From: an uncultured Vogesella sp. | GTDB lineage: Bacteria; Pseudomonadota; Gammaproteobacteria; Burkholderiales; Chromobacteriaceae | Reading direction: 5' to 3' | DNA: 16,867 nt | Assembly (NCBI GenBank): GCA_946479405.1 | Contig: CAMLGD010000053.1 | Location: forward strand, 1-16,867 | Shown here: piece after piece, positions 1 to 5,572 of the stretch | How positions within the stretch are numbered: position 1 is the stretch's first letter | How the letters are laid out: the number at the start of each line of letters is the position of its first letter | Notes under the pieces: generated by a model | Database searches by the model: none | What the model was told of the DNA's origin: nothing | The model's input: only the letters and a program-made list of their open reading frames with translations | Position numbers and translations under genes: made by a program

Positions 1-101
1 GTCTTGTGGCCGCGCAGGGCGAGGCCGGAGGAAAAGCTGGCACTGGTGGTGGTCTTGCCTACGCCGCCCTTGCCGGAAGTCACTACGATAATTTTTGCCA
101 C
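1..101 (-). CDS. minD: MinD, septum-site-determining ATPase (N-terminal fragment)
   Basis: Only the first 33 codons are in the window and the gene runs off the left edge. The start reads MAKIIVVTSGKGGVGKTTTS, which contains the deviant Walker A motif GKGGVGKTT of the ParA/MinD ATPase family. MinD binds the inner membrane when ATP-loaded, recruits MinC and places division at mid-cell. The start codon is GTG at 99-101. It is preceded by a good Shine-Dalgarno sequence (GAAGGA, read on the minus strand) about 8 bases upstream. It lies 27 bp downstream of minC on the same strand, so the two form the usual minCD(E) operon, and minE is expected beyond the left edge. The MinD assignment rests on the Walker motif plus the minC neighbour. 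Confidence 0.93.
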   Translation of the reverse strand, partial: MAKIIVVTSGKGGVGKTTTSASFSSGLALRGHK

Positions 102-128
102 GATGGGATTCCTTCAACTTGCGAGTTC

Positions 129-839
129 TTATGCACCGAGCGCGCTCATTACCAGGCGCTCGTTTTCAAGGTAAATCTGTGCCGGCTTGCCCTGGATGCT
201 GTCGGGCAGCGCCTGTTCGATGGTGCGGTACACGCCGGCAATGGAGACCAGTTCGGCCTCCATGCTCTGCACGAAGATGCGAGCCTGGGTATTGCCGCGG
301 GCGCCGGCCAGCGCACGGCCGCGCAGCGGCGCATACACGTGGATGCTGCCGTCGGCGATCAGTTCCGCGCCGACGTTGACCATGGCCAGCACCACCAGAT
401 CGCCGCCTTTGGCGTAGATCTGCTGGCCGGCGCGCACCGGGCGGTCGATCACCAGCGTGGCGGCCGGCAGTACTGGCGCGGCCTCTGCGGCGGGGGCCTC
501 AACCGGCTGCTCACTCTGACGCGGACTGTTGCTGCTGATAAAGGCCAGGCCATGCTGGCGGGCCAGCGCGGCAACGGCGTGATCGCGGTGGCGCAAGGCG
601 ATGATGGCAATGCCCTTGGCCTGAAACAGTTGCCGGATGCGGGCCAGGTCGAGGGTTGTCGGTTGTTCGATGGCTTCCAGATCCAGCAGGAAGGCCTCGC
701 TCTGGCTGGCATCGGCCTTGTTGCCAAAGCGGGCTTCCAGTGCCGCGGCCAGTGCGGTGCAGTCACCGCTGCGCAGCAGGATGGCCAGGAGGTCGAGACT
801 GGCGGATTTGATGTCGAAAAGGTTGGCCGCTTGGCTCAT
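129..839 (-). CDS. minC: MinC, septum site-determining protein (FtsZ assembly inhibitor)
   Basis: A 236-residue protein, the normal length for MinC. Residues 1-105 form the N-terminal domain that antagonises FtsZ polymerisation. A Pro/Ala/Glu-rich linker (about 106-128) follows. The C-terminal beta-helix domain (about 129-230) carries the diagnostic stretches RPVRAGQQIYA (133-143), GGDLVV (145-150) and YAPLRGRALAGARG (169-182), which bind MinD and mediate dimerisation. It acts at the inner membrane with MinD to block polar septation. The gene is first in the minC-minD operon, with a 27-bp gap before minD. The ATG start has no clear Shine-Dalgarno sequence. The second to seventh residues plus the next codons (AANLFD) contain one exact copy of the 12-base repeated word described elsewhere in this annotation. 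Confidence 0.96.
   Translation of the reverse strand: MSQAANLFDIKSASLDLLAILLRSGDCTALAAALEARFGNKADASQSEAFLLDLEAIEQPTTLDLARIRQLFQAKGIAIIALRHRDHAVAALARQHGLAFISSNSPRQSEQPVEAPAAEAAPVLPAATLVIDRPVRAGQQIYAKGGDLVVLAMVNVGAELIADGSIHVYAPLRGRALAGARGNTQARIFVQSMEAELVSIAGVYRTIEQALPDSIQGKPAQIYLENERLVMSALGA
819..830 (+). repeat. Repeated 12-mer copy 1 (AAGGTTGGCCGC)
   Basis: Exact copy of AAGGTTGGCCGC. It lies in the 5' end of minC, where the opposite strand encodes Ala-Ala-Asn-Leu. One of six exact copies in this window. Confidence 0.85.
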
Positions 840-882
840 TGTCTGGTTTCGCTAACAGATAGATTTAATTTATGACGGCGAG

Positions 883-909
883 TGTATAGCGTTGGGCTAA
901 GCGTTTCAA
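883..909 (-). promoter_or_regulatory. Candidate minC promoter
   Basis: On the minus strand TTGAAA (904-909) and TATACA (883-888) resemble sigma-70 -35 and -10 boxes. They are separated by 15 bp, shorter than ideal. The -10 lies 44 bases upstream of the minC ATG. This is a pattern match only. Confidence 0.35.
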
Positions 910-1091
910 CGCACAGCGCTGGCTTTTCGGCAGGCCGGGCGGCCAGGTGGTGGTTGTGGCGCGTTTGCTGCTGCGCTCGACATTGCAGGGCAGTATCCAG
1001 CGCGTTGTCATCGTGCTGTCACCTTGCGGCCGCAGACTGGCGAAAGCTGTTGTAAAAATAGTCACTTAGCAGTGGTGTTACGTAAATTTAC

Positions 1092-1119
1092 TTGACATTG
1101 CTGCGGTGCAATATATGAT
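1092..1119 (+). promoter_or_regulatory. Sigma-70 promoter of the phasin gene
   Basis: TTGACA (1092-1097), a perfect -35 box, is followed after 16 bp by TATGAT (1114-1119), a five-of-six match to the -10 consensus. Predicted transcription start is near 1126, giving a leader of about 80 bases. A near-consensus promoter fits the very high expression typical of phasins. Confidence 0.75.
1098..1111. promoter_or_regulatory. Operator-like inverted repeat in the phasin promoter spacer
   Basis: TTGC-N6-GCAA fills most of the spacer between the -35 and -10 boxes. Its half-sites match those of the second repeat at 1126-1140. Position and half-sites suggest a repressor site. PhaR, the PHA-responsive repressor that controls phasin genes in other proteobacteria, is the obvious candidate, but that is inference. 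Confidence 0.45.
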
Positions 1120-1125
1120 TCGGGT

Positions 1126-1140
1126 TGTTGCAGCGCAACA
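1126..1140. promoter_or_regulatory. Operator-like inverted repeat at the phasin transcription start
   Basis: A perfect 6-bp inverted repeat, TGTTGC-AGC-GCAACA, begins six bases after the -10 box, so it covers the predicted start of transcription. It shares the TTGC/GCAA half-sites of the repeat in the promoter spacer. Binding here would block RNA polymerase. PhaR is a plausible ligand by analogy. Confidence 0.5.
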
Positions 1141-1208
1141 TCTGGTCGGTCGTCAAGATACTAACGGTTTTGCTGCTGAGTAGTTATTCACTGAAAAGGA
1201 TTATCTCC

Positions 1209-1778
1209 ATGTTTACCAACGTACAAGAATTCTCCGCTTTCGGTCAGGCCCAGTTCGACAAAGCCGTTCGCCTGTCCTCCATCGTGCTGGCTAGCGCCGA
1301 GCGCATCACCAACCTGCAGCTGGAAATCGCCCGCAAGGTAATGGCGGAAAACGCCGAGACCGTGAAGCAGCTGACCGGTATCAAGGATCCGAAGTCCTTC
1401 GCCGAATTCCAGGCTGGTCTGGTACAGCCGAACCTGGACAAGACCCTGGCCACGGCTCGCGAAGTGTACGACGCCACTGTTGCGGCACAGACCGAACTGA
1501 CTTCCTTCGTGGAAGAGCAGGTTGCCGAGACCAACAAGCAGGTACTGGAAGCGCTGGATCGTCTGGCCAAGCATGCGCCGGCCGGCTCCGAGTCTGCAGT
1601 ACAGGTGCTGAAGAATCTGGTGTCTTCCGGTAACGCCGCCTTCGAAAGCGCTTCCAAGACTGCCAAGAAAGTCGGCTCCGATTTCGCCGAAGCCAGTGTT
1701 GAAGCCGCCGAGACTTCCGCCAAGGCCGCCGGTGCTGCAGTAAGCCGCGCTCGCAAGACCACCACTCCGGCTGCCTGA
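1209..1778 (+). CDS. phaP: Phasin family protein (PHA granule-associated)
   Basis: A 189-residue phasin of the type common in beta- and gammaproteobacteria. Phasins coat polyhydroxyalkanoate granules in the cytoplasm and control their size and number. The N-terminus MFTNVQEFSAFGQAQFDKAV and the following amphipathic helices (about 10-140, rich in Ala, Glu, Gln and Lys and almost without Cys or Trp) are typical. The C-terminal 50 residues are Ala/Lys/Ser-rich and end in a basic, proline-containing tail (SRARKTTTPAA). The ATG start is chosen because AAAAGGA lies 8 bases upstream and the family N-terminus begins there; an open frame further upstream has no such support. Codon use is clean and highly biased, as expected for an abundant protein. 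The gene is monocistronic: strong promoter upstream, strong terminator 17 bases after the stop. Confidence 0.93.
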   Translation: MFTNVQEFSAFGQAQFDKAVRLSSIVLASAERITNLQLEIARKVMAENAETVKQLTGIKDPKSFAEFQAGLVQPNLDKTLATAREVYDATVAAQTELTSFVEEQVAETNKQVLEALDRLAKHAPAGSESAVQVLKNLVSSGNAAFESASKTAKKVGSDFAEASVEAAETSAKAAGAAVSRARKTTTPAA

Positions 1779-1794
1779 TTCGCCGCGTAGTGTT

Positions 1795-1821
1795 AAAAAA
1801 GCCCGCTACGGCGGGCTTTTT
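1795..1821. terminator. Bidirectional rho-independent terminator with UACG tetraloop
   Basis: GCCCGC (1801-1806) pairs with GCGGGC (1811-1816) around the loop TACG, flanked by A6 on the left and T5 on the right. The c(UACG)g loop belongs to the very stable UNCG class. It serves the phasin gene on the plus strand and could stop the convergent minus-strand gene, whose stop codon (1806-1808) falls at the edge of the loop. Confidence 0.9.
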
Positions 1822-2510
1822 GCATTTTGTGGCTCCGCGCTGCTGGCGGCGAGATCCAGAGCGGCCTCCAGTAGCTGCTGGGCGTTCTCGCCCAGGCTAT
1901 TCGCCAGCAGCAGCAAGCGCGCCAGGTTGCGGGCGAAGTGCTGTTGCTGCAATGGCGGCTGGCGAAAATCGTCGAGCACTTGCCATTGCTCGTCCGCGGT
2001 GGCGGGGACCTCGCCTTGCTGTTGCAGGTAGTCGCGGCTCAGTGCGGCCAACTGTTGCAGTAACTGCTGCTGTTGCAACAGCAGGCTGGGCCAGTCGATT
2101 GCCGGCTGCTGGCCGCTGGCGGCTGTTTGCAGCAGCAGAGGCCCGCTCAGATAAAGCAGGGCATCAAACACGCGGCGGCAAAAGCTGGCGGCGCCCAGTG
2201 GCCCGCAATACAGCCAGCCGCCGGCTTGCGGTGCCAGCGCATCCAGCAGCGGTTGTGCCTGCTGCAGCGCCTGACGCTGGCCGCCTACCAGCAGTGCAAA
2301 GCCGCTGCCGGCTTGCGGCGGCAGCCACGGGCTGTTGAGTTCCAGCACAAGGTTGGCCGCAGGTGTGGTGCTTAGCGGCAGGGTGCCGCAGTGGATCAGC
2401 AATTGCTGCCATTGCAGGCAGTTGTCGCCGCTCGCCACGGCAGGGTAGGGGAGGCCGCCGGTAGCCAGTCGCTGTTGCAGGGCCAGGCGGTACGCTGAAT
2501 CAGCGGACAT
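1806..2510 (-). CDS. Truncated, degenerate 6-phosphogluconate dehydrogenase-like protein
   Basis: A 234-residue protein with no named function. Residues 70-120 resemble 6-phosphogluconate dehydrogenase: GFALLVGG (70-77) matches the family's G(F/Y)xLMxGG, and LDALAPQAGGWLYCGPLGAA (89-108) matches its LAPxxGGYLHCGPVGAG. The active-site stretch that follows is eroded. Where the family has GAGHFVKMVHNGIEY, this protein has GAASFCRRVFDALLY (106-120), so the catalytic Lys becomes Arg112, His becomes Phe115, Asn becomes Asp116 and Glu becomes Leu119. The N-terminal Rossmann NADP-binding domain (about 100 residues) is missing, and no room exists for it because the LysR gene ends 9 bp upstream. The rest is helical and Gln/Leu-rich (about 120-225), like the short C-terminal domain of the 300-residue YqeC-type enzymes. 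Probably not an active dehydrogenase. It is open end to end with normal codon use, so it is likely translated. The homology call is by eye. Confidence 0.6.
   Translation of the reverse strand: MSADSAYRLALQQRLATGGLPYPAVASGDNCLQWQQLLIHCGTLPLSTTPAANLVLELNSPWLPPQAGSGFALLVGGQRQALQQAQPLLDALAPQAGGWLYCGPLGAASFCRRVFDALLYLSGPLLLQTAASGQQPAIDWPSLLLQQQQLLQQLAALSRDYLQQQGEVPATADEQWQVLDDFRQPPLQQQHFARNLARLLLLANSLGENAQQLLEAALDLAASSAEPQNAKSPP
2349..2360 (+). repeat. Repeated 12-mer copy 2 (AAGGTTGGCCGC)
   Basis: Exact copy inside the 6PGDH-like gene, again encoding Ala-Ala-Asn-Leu on the opposite strand. Confidence 0.85.
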
Positions 2511-2519
2511 GATGTGGGG

Positions 2520-3410
2520 TCAGTTCAGGTGCCAGTCAAAAGTCTGCAACCGCTTGATAAACCAGCTGAGGGCCTGCCCGGGCTGGCTTTCCTTCCAGGC
2601 GTAGTGCAGCGGCACCAGCGAACGTTTTTCTTCCAGTTCTTTCACGATCAGTCGGCCGGCGGCCAGATCCTCGTGTATGCGGCAGGTAGGCAGAAACCCT
2701 ACGCCAAGTCCGGCCCTTTGCACAGCGATTTTATCTTCCACACTGGCCACCGTCAGCCGCGGCTGGCCTTCCTGTATCGAGATGCTGCGCGGCGGCAGGT
2801 TGCGCGAGGTATCGGCCGCCACGGCGACGCGGTAGCGGCGGATTACGTGCTGCGGGATCGGATCATCCATGCTCGCTAGCGGGTGGTGTGGTGCGACGCA
2901 GAACACGAACTGCACCTTGCCCATCGGCTTGCTGTGGAATACGCCGCCCTGGCTGTTCTCGGTGGCGCCGATCACCAGGTCGGCACGGTTGTCCACCAGC
3001 GCATCCCAGGTGCCGCCAAATACTTCGCGGCTCAGGCGTAGCTCGGTATCGGCTTCTAGTGCATCGAATTCAGCCACCAGGCGCAGTACGTCATCGAACT
3101 GCAGCAGGTCTGACATGGCGATGCGCAGCTGGCCTTCCCAGCCGGTGGCATGGGTCTTGACCCGGCTTTCCACCATGGCGGCGGAATCCAGCAGGGCGCG
3201 CCCTTCTTTCAGCAGCAGTTCACCGGCCGAGGTGAGGCGTGCCTTGTGCCCGCTGCGGTCGAACAGCTGCACGTTAAGGTCTTGCTCCAGTTTCTGCACG
3301 CTGTAGGTGATGGCGGAGGGGACGCGGTACAGCTCCTCGGCGGCGGCGGCGAAGCTGCCGCGGCGGTCGATGGCATCCAGCACCATGAGCGAGTCTAGAG
3401 TCAGTTTCAT
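2520..3410 (-). CDS. LysR-family transcriptional regulator
   Basis: A 296-residue protein, the standard LysR length. The N-terminal winged helix-turn-helix (about 1-62) contains GSFAAAAEELYRVPSAITYS (18-37) and KLEQDLNVQLFDR, the typical recognition helix and wing. Residues 90-290 form the periplasmic-binding-protein-like co-inducer domain. It begins with GQLRIAMSDLLQF and contains the late family motif AGLGVGFLP. The ligand cannot be read from the sequence. The gene is divergent from the flavodoxin-like reductase at 3630, the usual arrangement for a LysR regulator and its target. The downstream 6PGDH-like gene starts 9 bp after its stop, so the two are probably cotranscribed. The inverted repeats at 3441-3465 are candidate binding sites for auto- and target regulation. 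Confidence 0.93.
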   Translation of the reverse strand: MKLTLDSLMVLDAIDRRGSFAAAAEELYRVPSAITYSVQKLEQDLNVQLFDRSGHKARLTSAGELLLKEGRALLDSAAMVESRVKTHATGWEGQLRIAMSDLLQFDDVLRLVAEFDALEADTELRLSREVFGGTWDALVDNRADLVIGATENSQGGVFHSKPMGKVQFVFCVAPHHPLASMDDPIPQHVIRRYRVAVAADTSRNLPPRSISIQEGQPRLTVASVEDKIAVQRAGLGVGFLPTCRIHEDLAAGRLIVKELEEKRSLVPLHYAWKESQPGQALSWFIKRLQTFDWHLN

Positions 3411-3440
3411 CGTCAGATTTTCTGAAAATAAAAATCAAAA

Positions 3441-3465
3441 TGTTCTGCTGTTTTCGGGCGAACAG
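3441..3465. promoter_or_regulatory. Candidate LysR operator between divergent genes
   Basis: Two overlapping inverted repeats lie between the LysR gene and the flavodoxin-like gene: TGTTC-N14-GAACA (3441-3464) and CTGTT-N8-AACAG (3448-3465). They sit 31-55 bp upstream of the LysR start and just upstream of a plus-strand -10 box. The arms are short (5 bp), so this is suggestive only. Confidence 0.35.
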
Positions 3466-3471
3466 GCTTTT

Positions 3472-3477
3472 TATACT
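3472..3477 (+). promoter_or_regulatory. Candidate -10 box for the flavodoxin-like gene
   Basis: TATACT at 3472-3477 is a five-of-six match to the -10 consensus. No good -35 box is seen, which fits an activator-dependent promoter next to the proposed LysR site. Use of this promoter would give a leader of about 145 bases carrying the hairpin at 3478-3519. Confidence 0.35.
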
Positions 3478-3489
3478 GCGGCCAACCTT
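3478..3489 (-). repeat. Repeated 12-mer copy 3 (GCGGCCAACCTT)
   Basis: Exact intergenic copy on the minus strand. It forms the left arm of the hairpin at 3478-3519. Confidence 0.85.
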
Positions 3490-3519
3490 TGCAAATCAAG
3501 CAAAAAAGGTTGGTGCCGC
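3478..3519. repeat. Intergenic hairpin made from two opposed copies of the repeated word
   Basis: CCAACCTTT (3482-3490) and AAAGGTTGG (3505-3513) pair perfectly around a 14-base A-rich loop. GCGG (3478-3481) then pairs with CCGC (3516-3519) after a 2-base bulge (TG). The right arm is the repeated word with TG inserted. No T-run follows, so it is not an ordinary terminator. It lies in the leader of the flavodoxin-like gene if the -10 at 3472 is used. Confidence 0.7.
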
Positions 3520-3629
3520 GGCGCCAGTTACATAATTTCAGTCCAATTTTTTTGAATCAGCAGCATGGTGGCTTGGCTAGTAGACCAGCAAGCTATGCCT
3601 GCGTTCTATGTTTATATAAGGAAATGTCG

Positions 3630-4178
3630 ATGAGTACCAAGCTTGCCGTGGTGTATCACAGTGGTTATGGCCATACCGCCAAACTGGCCGAAGAAGTGGC
3701 CGCCGGAGCACGTGATCACGCCGAAGTGGCGCTGTTTGCCGCCGACGATGCCAGCCAGCGCCTGGACGAACTGGCCGCCTTCGATGCCATCATTTTCGGT
3801 GCGCCAACCTATATGGGCAGCGTGTCCGCCGGCTTCAAGGCGTTCATGGATGCCAGCTCCAAGGTCTGGTACACCCAGGGCTGGAAAGACAAGATCGCTG
3901 CCGGTTTCACCGTGTCCAACAGCCCCAGCGGTGACAAGCTGAACACCCTGCAGCAGCTGTCGGTATTTGCCGCACAGCACAGCATGATCTGGGTTGGCAC
4001 CGGCCTGCTGCCGGGTGGGGTTACCGGTACGCAGATCAACCGTTACGGCAGTTCGCTGGGTCTGATGGCGCGTACCGACAATGCGCCGGCCGAGGTGACG
4101 CCGGATGCCGCCGACCTGGAGTCCGCCCGCCTGTTTGGTGCACGCATCGCGCAGACGGCCGGCCGCTTCGGCAAGTAA
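3630..4178 (+). CDS. Flavodoxin-like NAD(P)H-dependent FMN reductase / quinone reductase
   Basis: A 182-residue single-domain flavodoxin fold. The FMN-phosphate loop is HSGYGHT (10-16) after the first beta-strand LAVVY. The second flavin loop is GAPTYMGSVSAGFKAFMD (57-74), and NSPSGDK (97-103) is the third. WrbA and related two-electron quinone reductases share this layout, but several WrbA features are missing, so the family call is broader. It is probably a cytosolic NAD(P)H-dependent reductase of FMN, quinones or nitroaromatics. Two ATGs are in frame (3624 and 3630). AAGGA at 3618-3622 is 7 bases from the second and only 1 from the first, so 3630 is the start. It is divergent from the LysR regulator and is likely its target. 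Its terminator begins 17 bases after the stop. Confidence 0.85.
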   Translation: MSTKLAVVYHSGYGHTAKLAEEVAAGARDHAEVALFAADDASQRLDELAAFDAIIFGAPTYMGSVSAGFKAFMDASSKVWYTQGWKDKIAAGFTVSNSPSGDKLNTLQQLSVFAAQHSMIWVGTGLLPGGVTGTQINRYGSSLGLMARTDNAPAEVTPDAADLESARLFGARIAQTAGRFGK

Positions 4179-4233
4179 GTTGGCCGCAGACAACAAAAAA
4201 GCCGGGAAATCCCCGGCTTTTTTTGCGGCCAAC
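4179..4233. repeat. Inverted GTTGGCCGCA pair flanking a terminator
   Basis: GTTGGCCGCA (4179-4188), starting directly after the stop codon, and TGCGGCCAAC (4224-4233) are a perfect 10-bp inverted repeat enclosing the terminator at 4195-4224. Both arms are partial copies of the repeated 12-mer; the right one (GCGGCCAACCCT, 4225-4236) matches 11 of 12 bases. Confidence 0.75.
4195..4224. terminator. Bidirectional rho-independent terminator between the flavodoxin-like gene and ppa
   Basis: GCCGGG (4201-4206) pairs with CCCGGC (4212-4217), flanked by A6 and T7. It sits between two convergent genes and works for both strands. Confidence 0.92.
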
Positions 4234-4238
4234 CCTGA

Positions 4239-4769
4239 TCAGGCTTGCTTGGCGCGCTCGATGCCTTCCACCAGTTCACGGGTGGCATCTTCCATGCTGC
4301 CCCAGCCCTGAATCTTCACCCATTTGCCTTTTTCCAGATCCTTGTAGTGCTCGAAGAAGTGCACCATCTGGTCACGCAGCAGTTGCGGCAGGTCTTCCAG
4401 TTTCTGGATGTCCTTGTACATCGGGCACAGCTTTTCTACCGGTACCGCTACCAGCTTGGCGTCCACGCCGCCGTCGTCTTCCATCTTGATCATGCCCAGG
4501 GCGCGCACGCGGATCACCACGCTTGGCGGCAGCGGGAACGGGGTCACCACCAGTACGTCTACCGGGTCGCCGTCGCCAGCCAGGGTCTGCGGTACGAAAC
4601 CGTAGTTGGCCGGGTACATCATGGAGGTGCCCATGAAGCGGTCAACCATCAGCGCGCCGCTTTCCTTGTCGAATTCGTACTTGATCGGAGCCGCGTTGGC
4701 GGAGATTTCGATCACGACGTTGAAGTCGTTCGGCATGTCTTTGCCCGGGCCGATGAGGTCGATGTTCAT
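4239..4769 (-). CDS. ppa: Inorganic pyrophosphatase (family I, soluble)
   Basis: A 176-residue cytosolic enzyme, essentially the length of the E. coli enzyme. It hydrolyses pyrophosphate to two phosphates and pulls biosynthetic reactions forward. The signature DGDPVD (66-71) holds the metal-binding Asp residues 66, 68 and 71. Lys30, Glu32 and Arg44 in IKYEFDKESGALMVDRF are the expected active-site residues, and EDDGGVDAKLVAVP is the second conserved block. The start at 4769 (MNIDLIGPGKD) is chosen because AAAAGGA lies 8 bases upstream and the family N-terminus begins there; the frame stays open for 11 more codons, which are not coding. It is divergent from coq7 with overlapping promoters. A bidirectional terminator lies 14 bases beyond its stop. 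Confidence 0.97.
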   Translation of the reverse strand: MNIDLIGPGKDMPNDFNVVIEISANAAPIKYEFDKESGALMVDRFMGTSMMYPANYGFVPQTLAGDGDPVDVLVVTPFPLPPSVVIRVRALGMIKMEDDGGVDAKLVAVPVEKLCPMYKDIQKLEDLPQLLRDQMVHFFEHYKDLEKGKWVKIQGWGSMEDATRELVEGIERAKQA

Positions 4770-4814
4770 GCTTGCTGTCCTTTTGCGCTGAGTTTGGAAC
4801 AAATAACCGCGGGA

Positions 4815-4844
4815 TTATACCAGCAGCCGGGGCAGGGTATAATT
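4815..4844. promoter_or_regulatory. Face-to-face promoters of ppa and coq7 in one palindrome
   Basis: ATTATACC (4815-4822) and GGTATAAT (4837-4844) form a perfect 8-bp inverted repeat with a 14-bp centre. Each contains a perfect TATAAT -10 box: minus strand at 4815-4820 for ppa, plus strand at 4839-4844 for coq7. Each -10 falls where the other promoter's -35 would be, so polymerase probably cannot occupy both at once. Neither has a good -35. Confidence 0.6.
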
Positions 4845-4873
4845 GCCACTATTGATGACCTCCATCACCTTGC

Positions 4874-5497
4874 ATGATGCTAGATAACCTGATTACCGAA
4901 TTCGATCGTGGCCTGCGCACGCTGTTTGCGCCGGCGCACAGTGCCCGTCCGCATCCGGACCATGCCGTGGCGGAAGCCGAGCTTGACCAGGCGGAAAAGC
5001 AGCACGCGCTGGGGCTGATGCGCGTCAATCACTGCGGCGAAGTGTGCGCGCAGGCGCTATACCAGGGCCAGGCGCTGACCGCGCGTGACCCGGCGGCGCG
5101 CGAGGCGCTGCGCCATGCCGCGTTCGAGGAAGTGGAGCACCTGGCGTGGACCGAGCAGCGCATCCGCGAGCTGGGTGGCCGCCCCAGCCTGTTCAACCCA
5201 CTGTGGTACACCGGCTCGCTGGCTATCGGCGTGGCGGCCGGTATGCTGGGCGACAAGTGGAACCTCGGCTTTCTGGAGGAGACTGAGCATCAGGTCGGCG
5301 CGCACCTCGACAGCCACCTGCAGGAACTGCCCGAACAGGACGCCCGTAGTCGCGCCATCGTGACGCAGATGCGTGATGATGAGCTGAAACATGCGGAAAT
5401 GGCCAATGAGCTGGGGGCGGCGCGGCTGCCGGCACCGCTGCGCGGCATGATGAAGCTCAGCGCCAAGCTGATGACCAGTGCCAGCTATCGCGCCTGA
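4874..5497 (+). CDS. coq7: 2-polyprenyl-3-methyl-6-methoxy-1,4-benzoquinone monooxygenase (Coq7 type)
   Basis: A 207-residue di-iron hydroxylase that carries out the C6 hydroxylation of demethoxy-ubiquinone, the penultimate ubiquinone step; many beta- and gammaproteobacteria use it in place of UbiF. The ferritin-like ligands are present: Glu56 (in VNHCGE), Glu86-x-x-His89 (in FEEVEH), Glu138 (in EETEH) and Glu170-x-x-His173 (in DDELKH). Hydrophobic stretches (about 111-126 and 186-202) fit its membrane-surface attachment. The start is ATG-ATG at 4874/4877 and either could be used; no Shine-Dalgarno sequence is visible and the leader is only about 23 bases. It is divergent from ppa. A rho-independent terminator starts 18 bases after the stop. 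Confidence 0.95.
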   Translation: MMLDNLITEFDRGLRTLFAPAHSARPHPDHAVAEAELDQAEKQHALGLMRVNHCGEVCAQALYQGQALTARDPAAREALRHAAFEEVEHLAWTEQRIRELGGRPSLFNPLWYTGSLAIGVAAGMLGDKWNLGFLEETEHQVGAHLDSHLQELPEQDARSRAIVTQMRDDELKHAEMANELGAARLPAPLRGMMKLSAKLMTSASYRA

Positions 5498-5514
5498 TTT
5501 CAGTGCCGCGCATG

Positions 5515-5544
5515 AAAAAGCCGCCAGTAAAGGCGGCTTTTTTT
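5515..5544. terminator. Bidirectional rho-independent terminator between coq7 and the antiporter gene
   Basis: GCCGCC (5520-5525) pairs with GGCGGC (5532-5537) around AGTAAA, flanked by A5 and T7. The convergent genes end at 5497 and 5573. A copy of the repeated 12-mer follows 7 bases later. Confidence 0.92.
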
Positions 5545-5550
5545 ATGGCT

Positions 5551-5562
5551 GCGGCCAACCTT
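5551..5562 (-). repeat. Repeated 12-mer copy 4 (GCGGCCAACCTT)
   Basis: Exact intergenic copy, 7 bases from the coq7 terminator and 11 bases from the antiporter stop codon. Confidence 0.85.
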
Positions 5563-5572
5563 GGGCGCATGC

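Larger units (their letters stand above)
840..1208. other. Divergent minC / phasin intergenic region (369 bp)
   Basis: No convincing gene is present. The left part holds a weak candidate minC promoter. The right part holds the strong phasin promoter, two operator-like inverted repeats and a leader of about 80 bases ending in the phasin Shine-Dalgarno sequence. The middle (about 910-1080) shows nothing recognisable except a possible 47-codon minus-strand reading frame, which I do not accept as a gene. Confidence 0.6.

Noticed and set aside
865..1065. Minus-strand reading frame of 66 codons (47 from an inner ATG with a fair ribosome site) between minC and the phasin gene
   Set aside because: Its end overlaps the candidate minC promoter, its composition is low in information (Thr, Arg, Pro, Lys), and no family is recognised.
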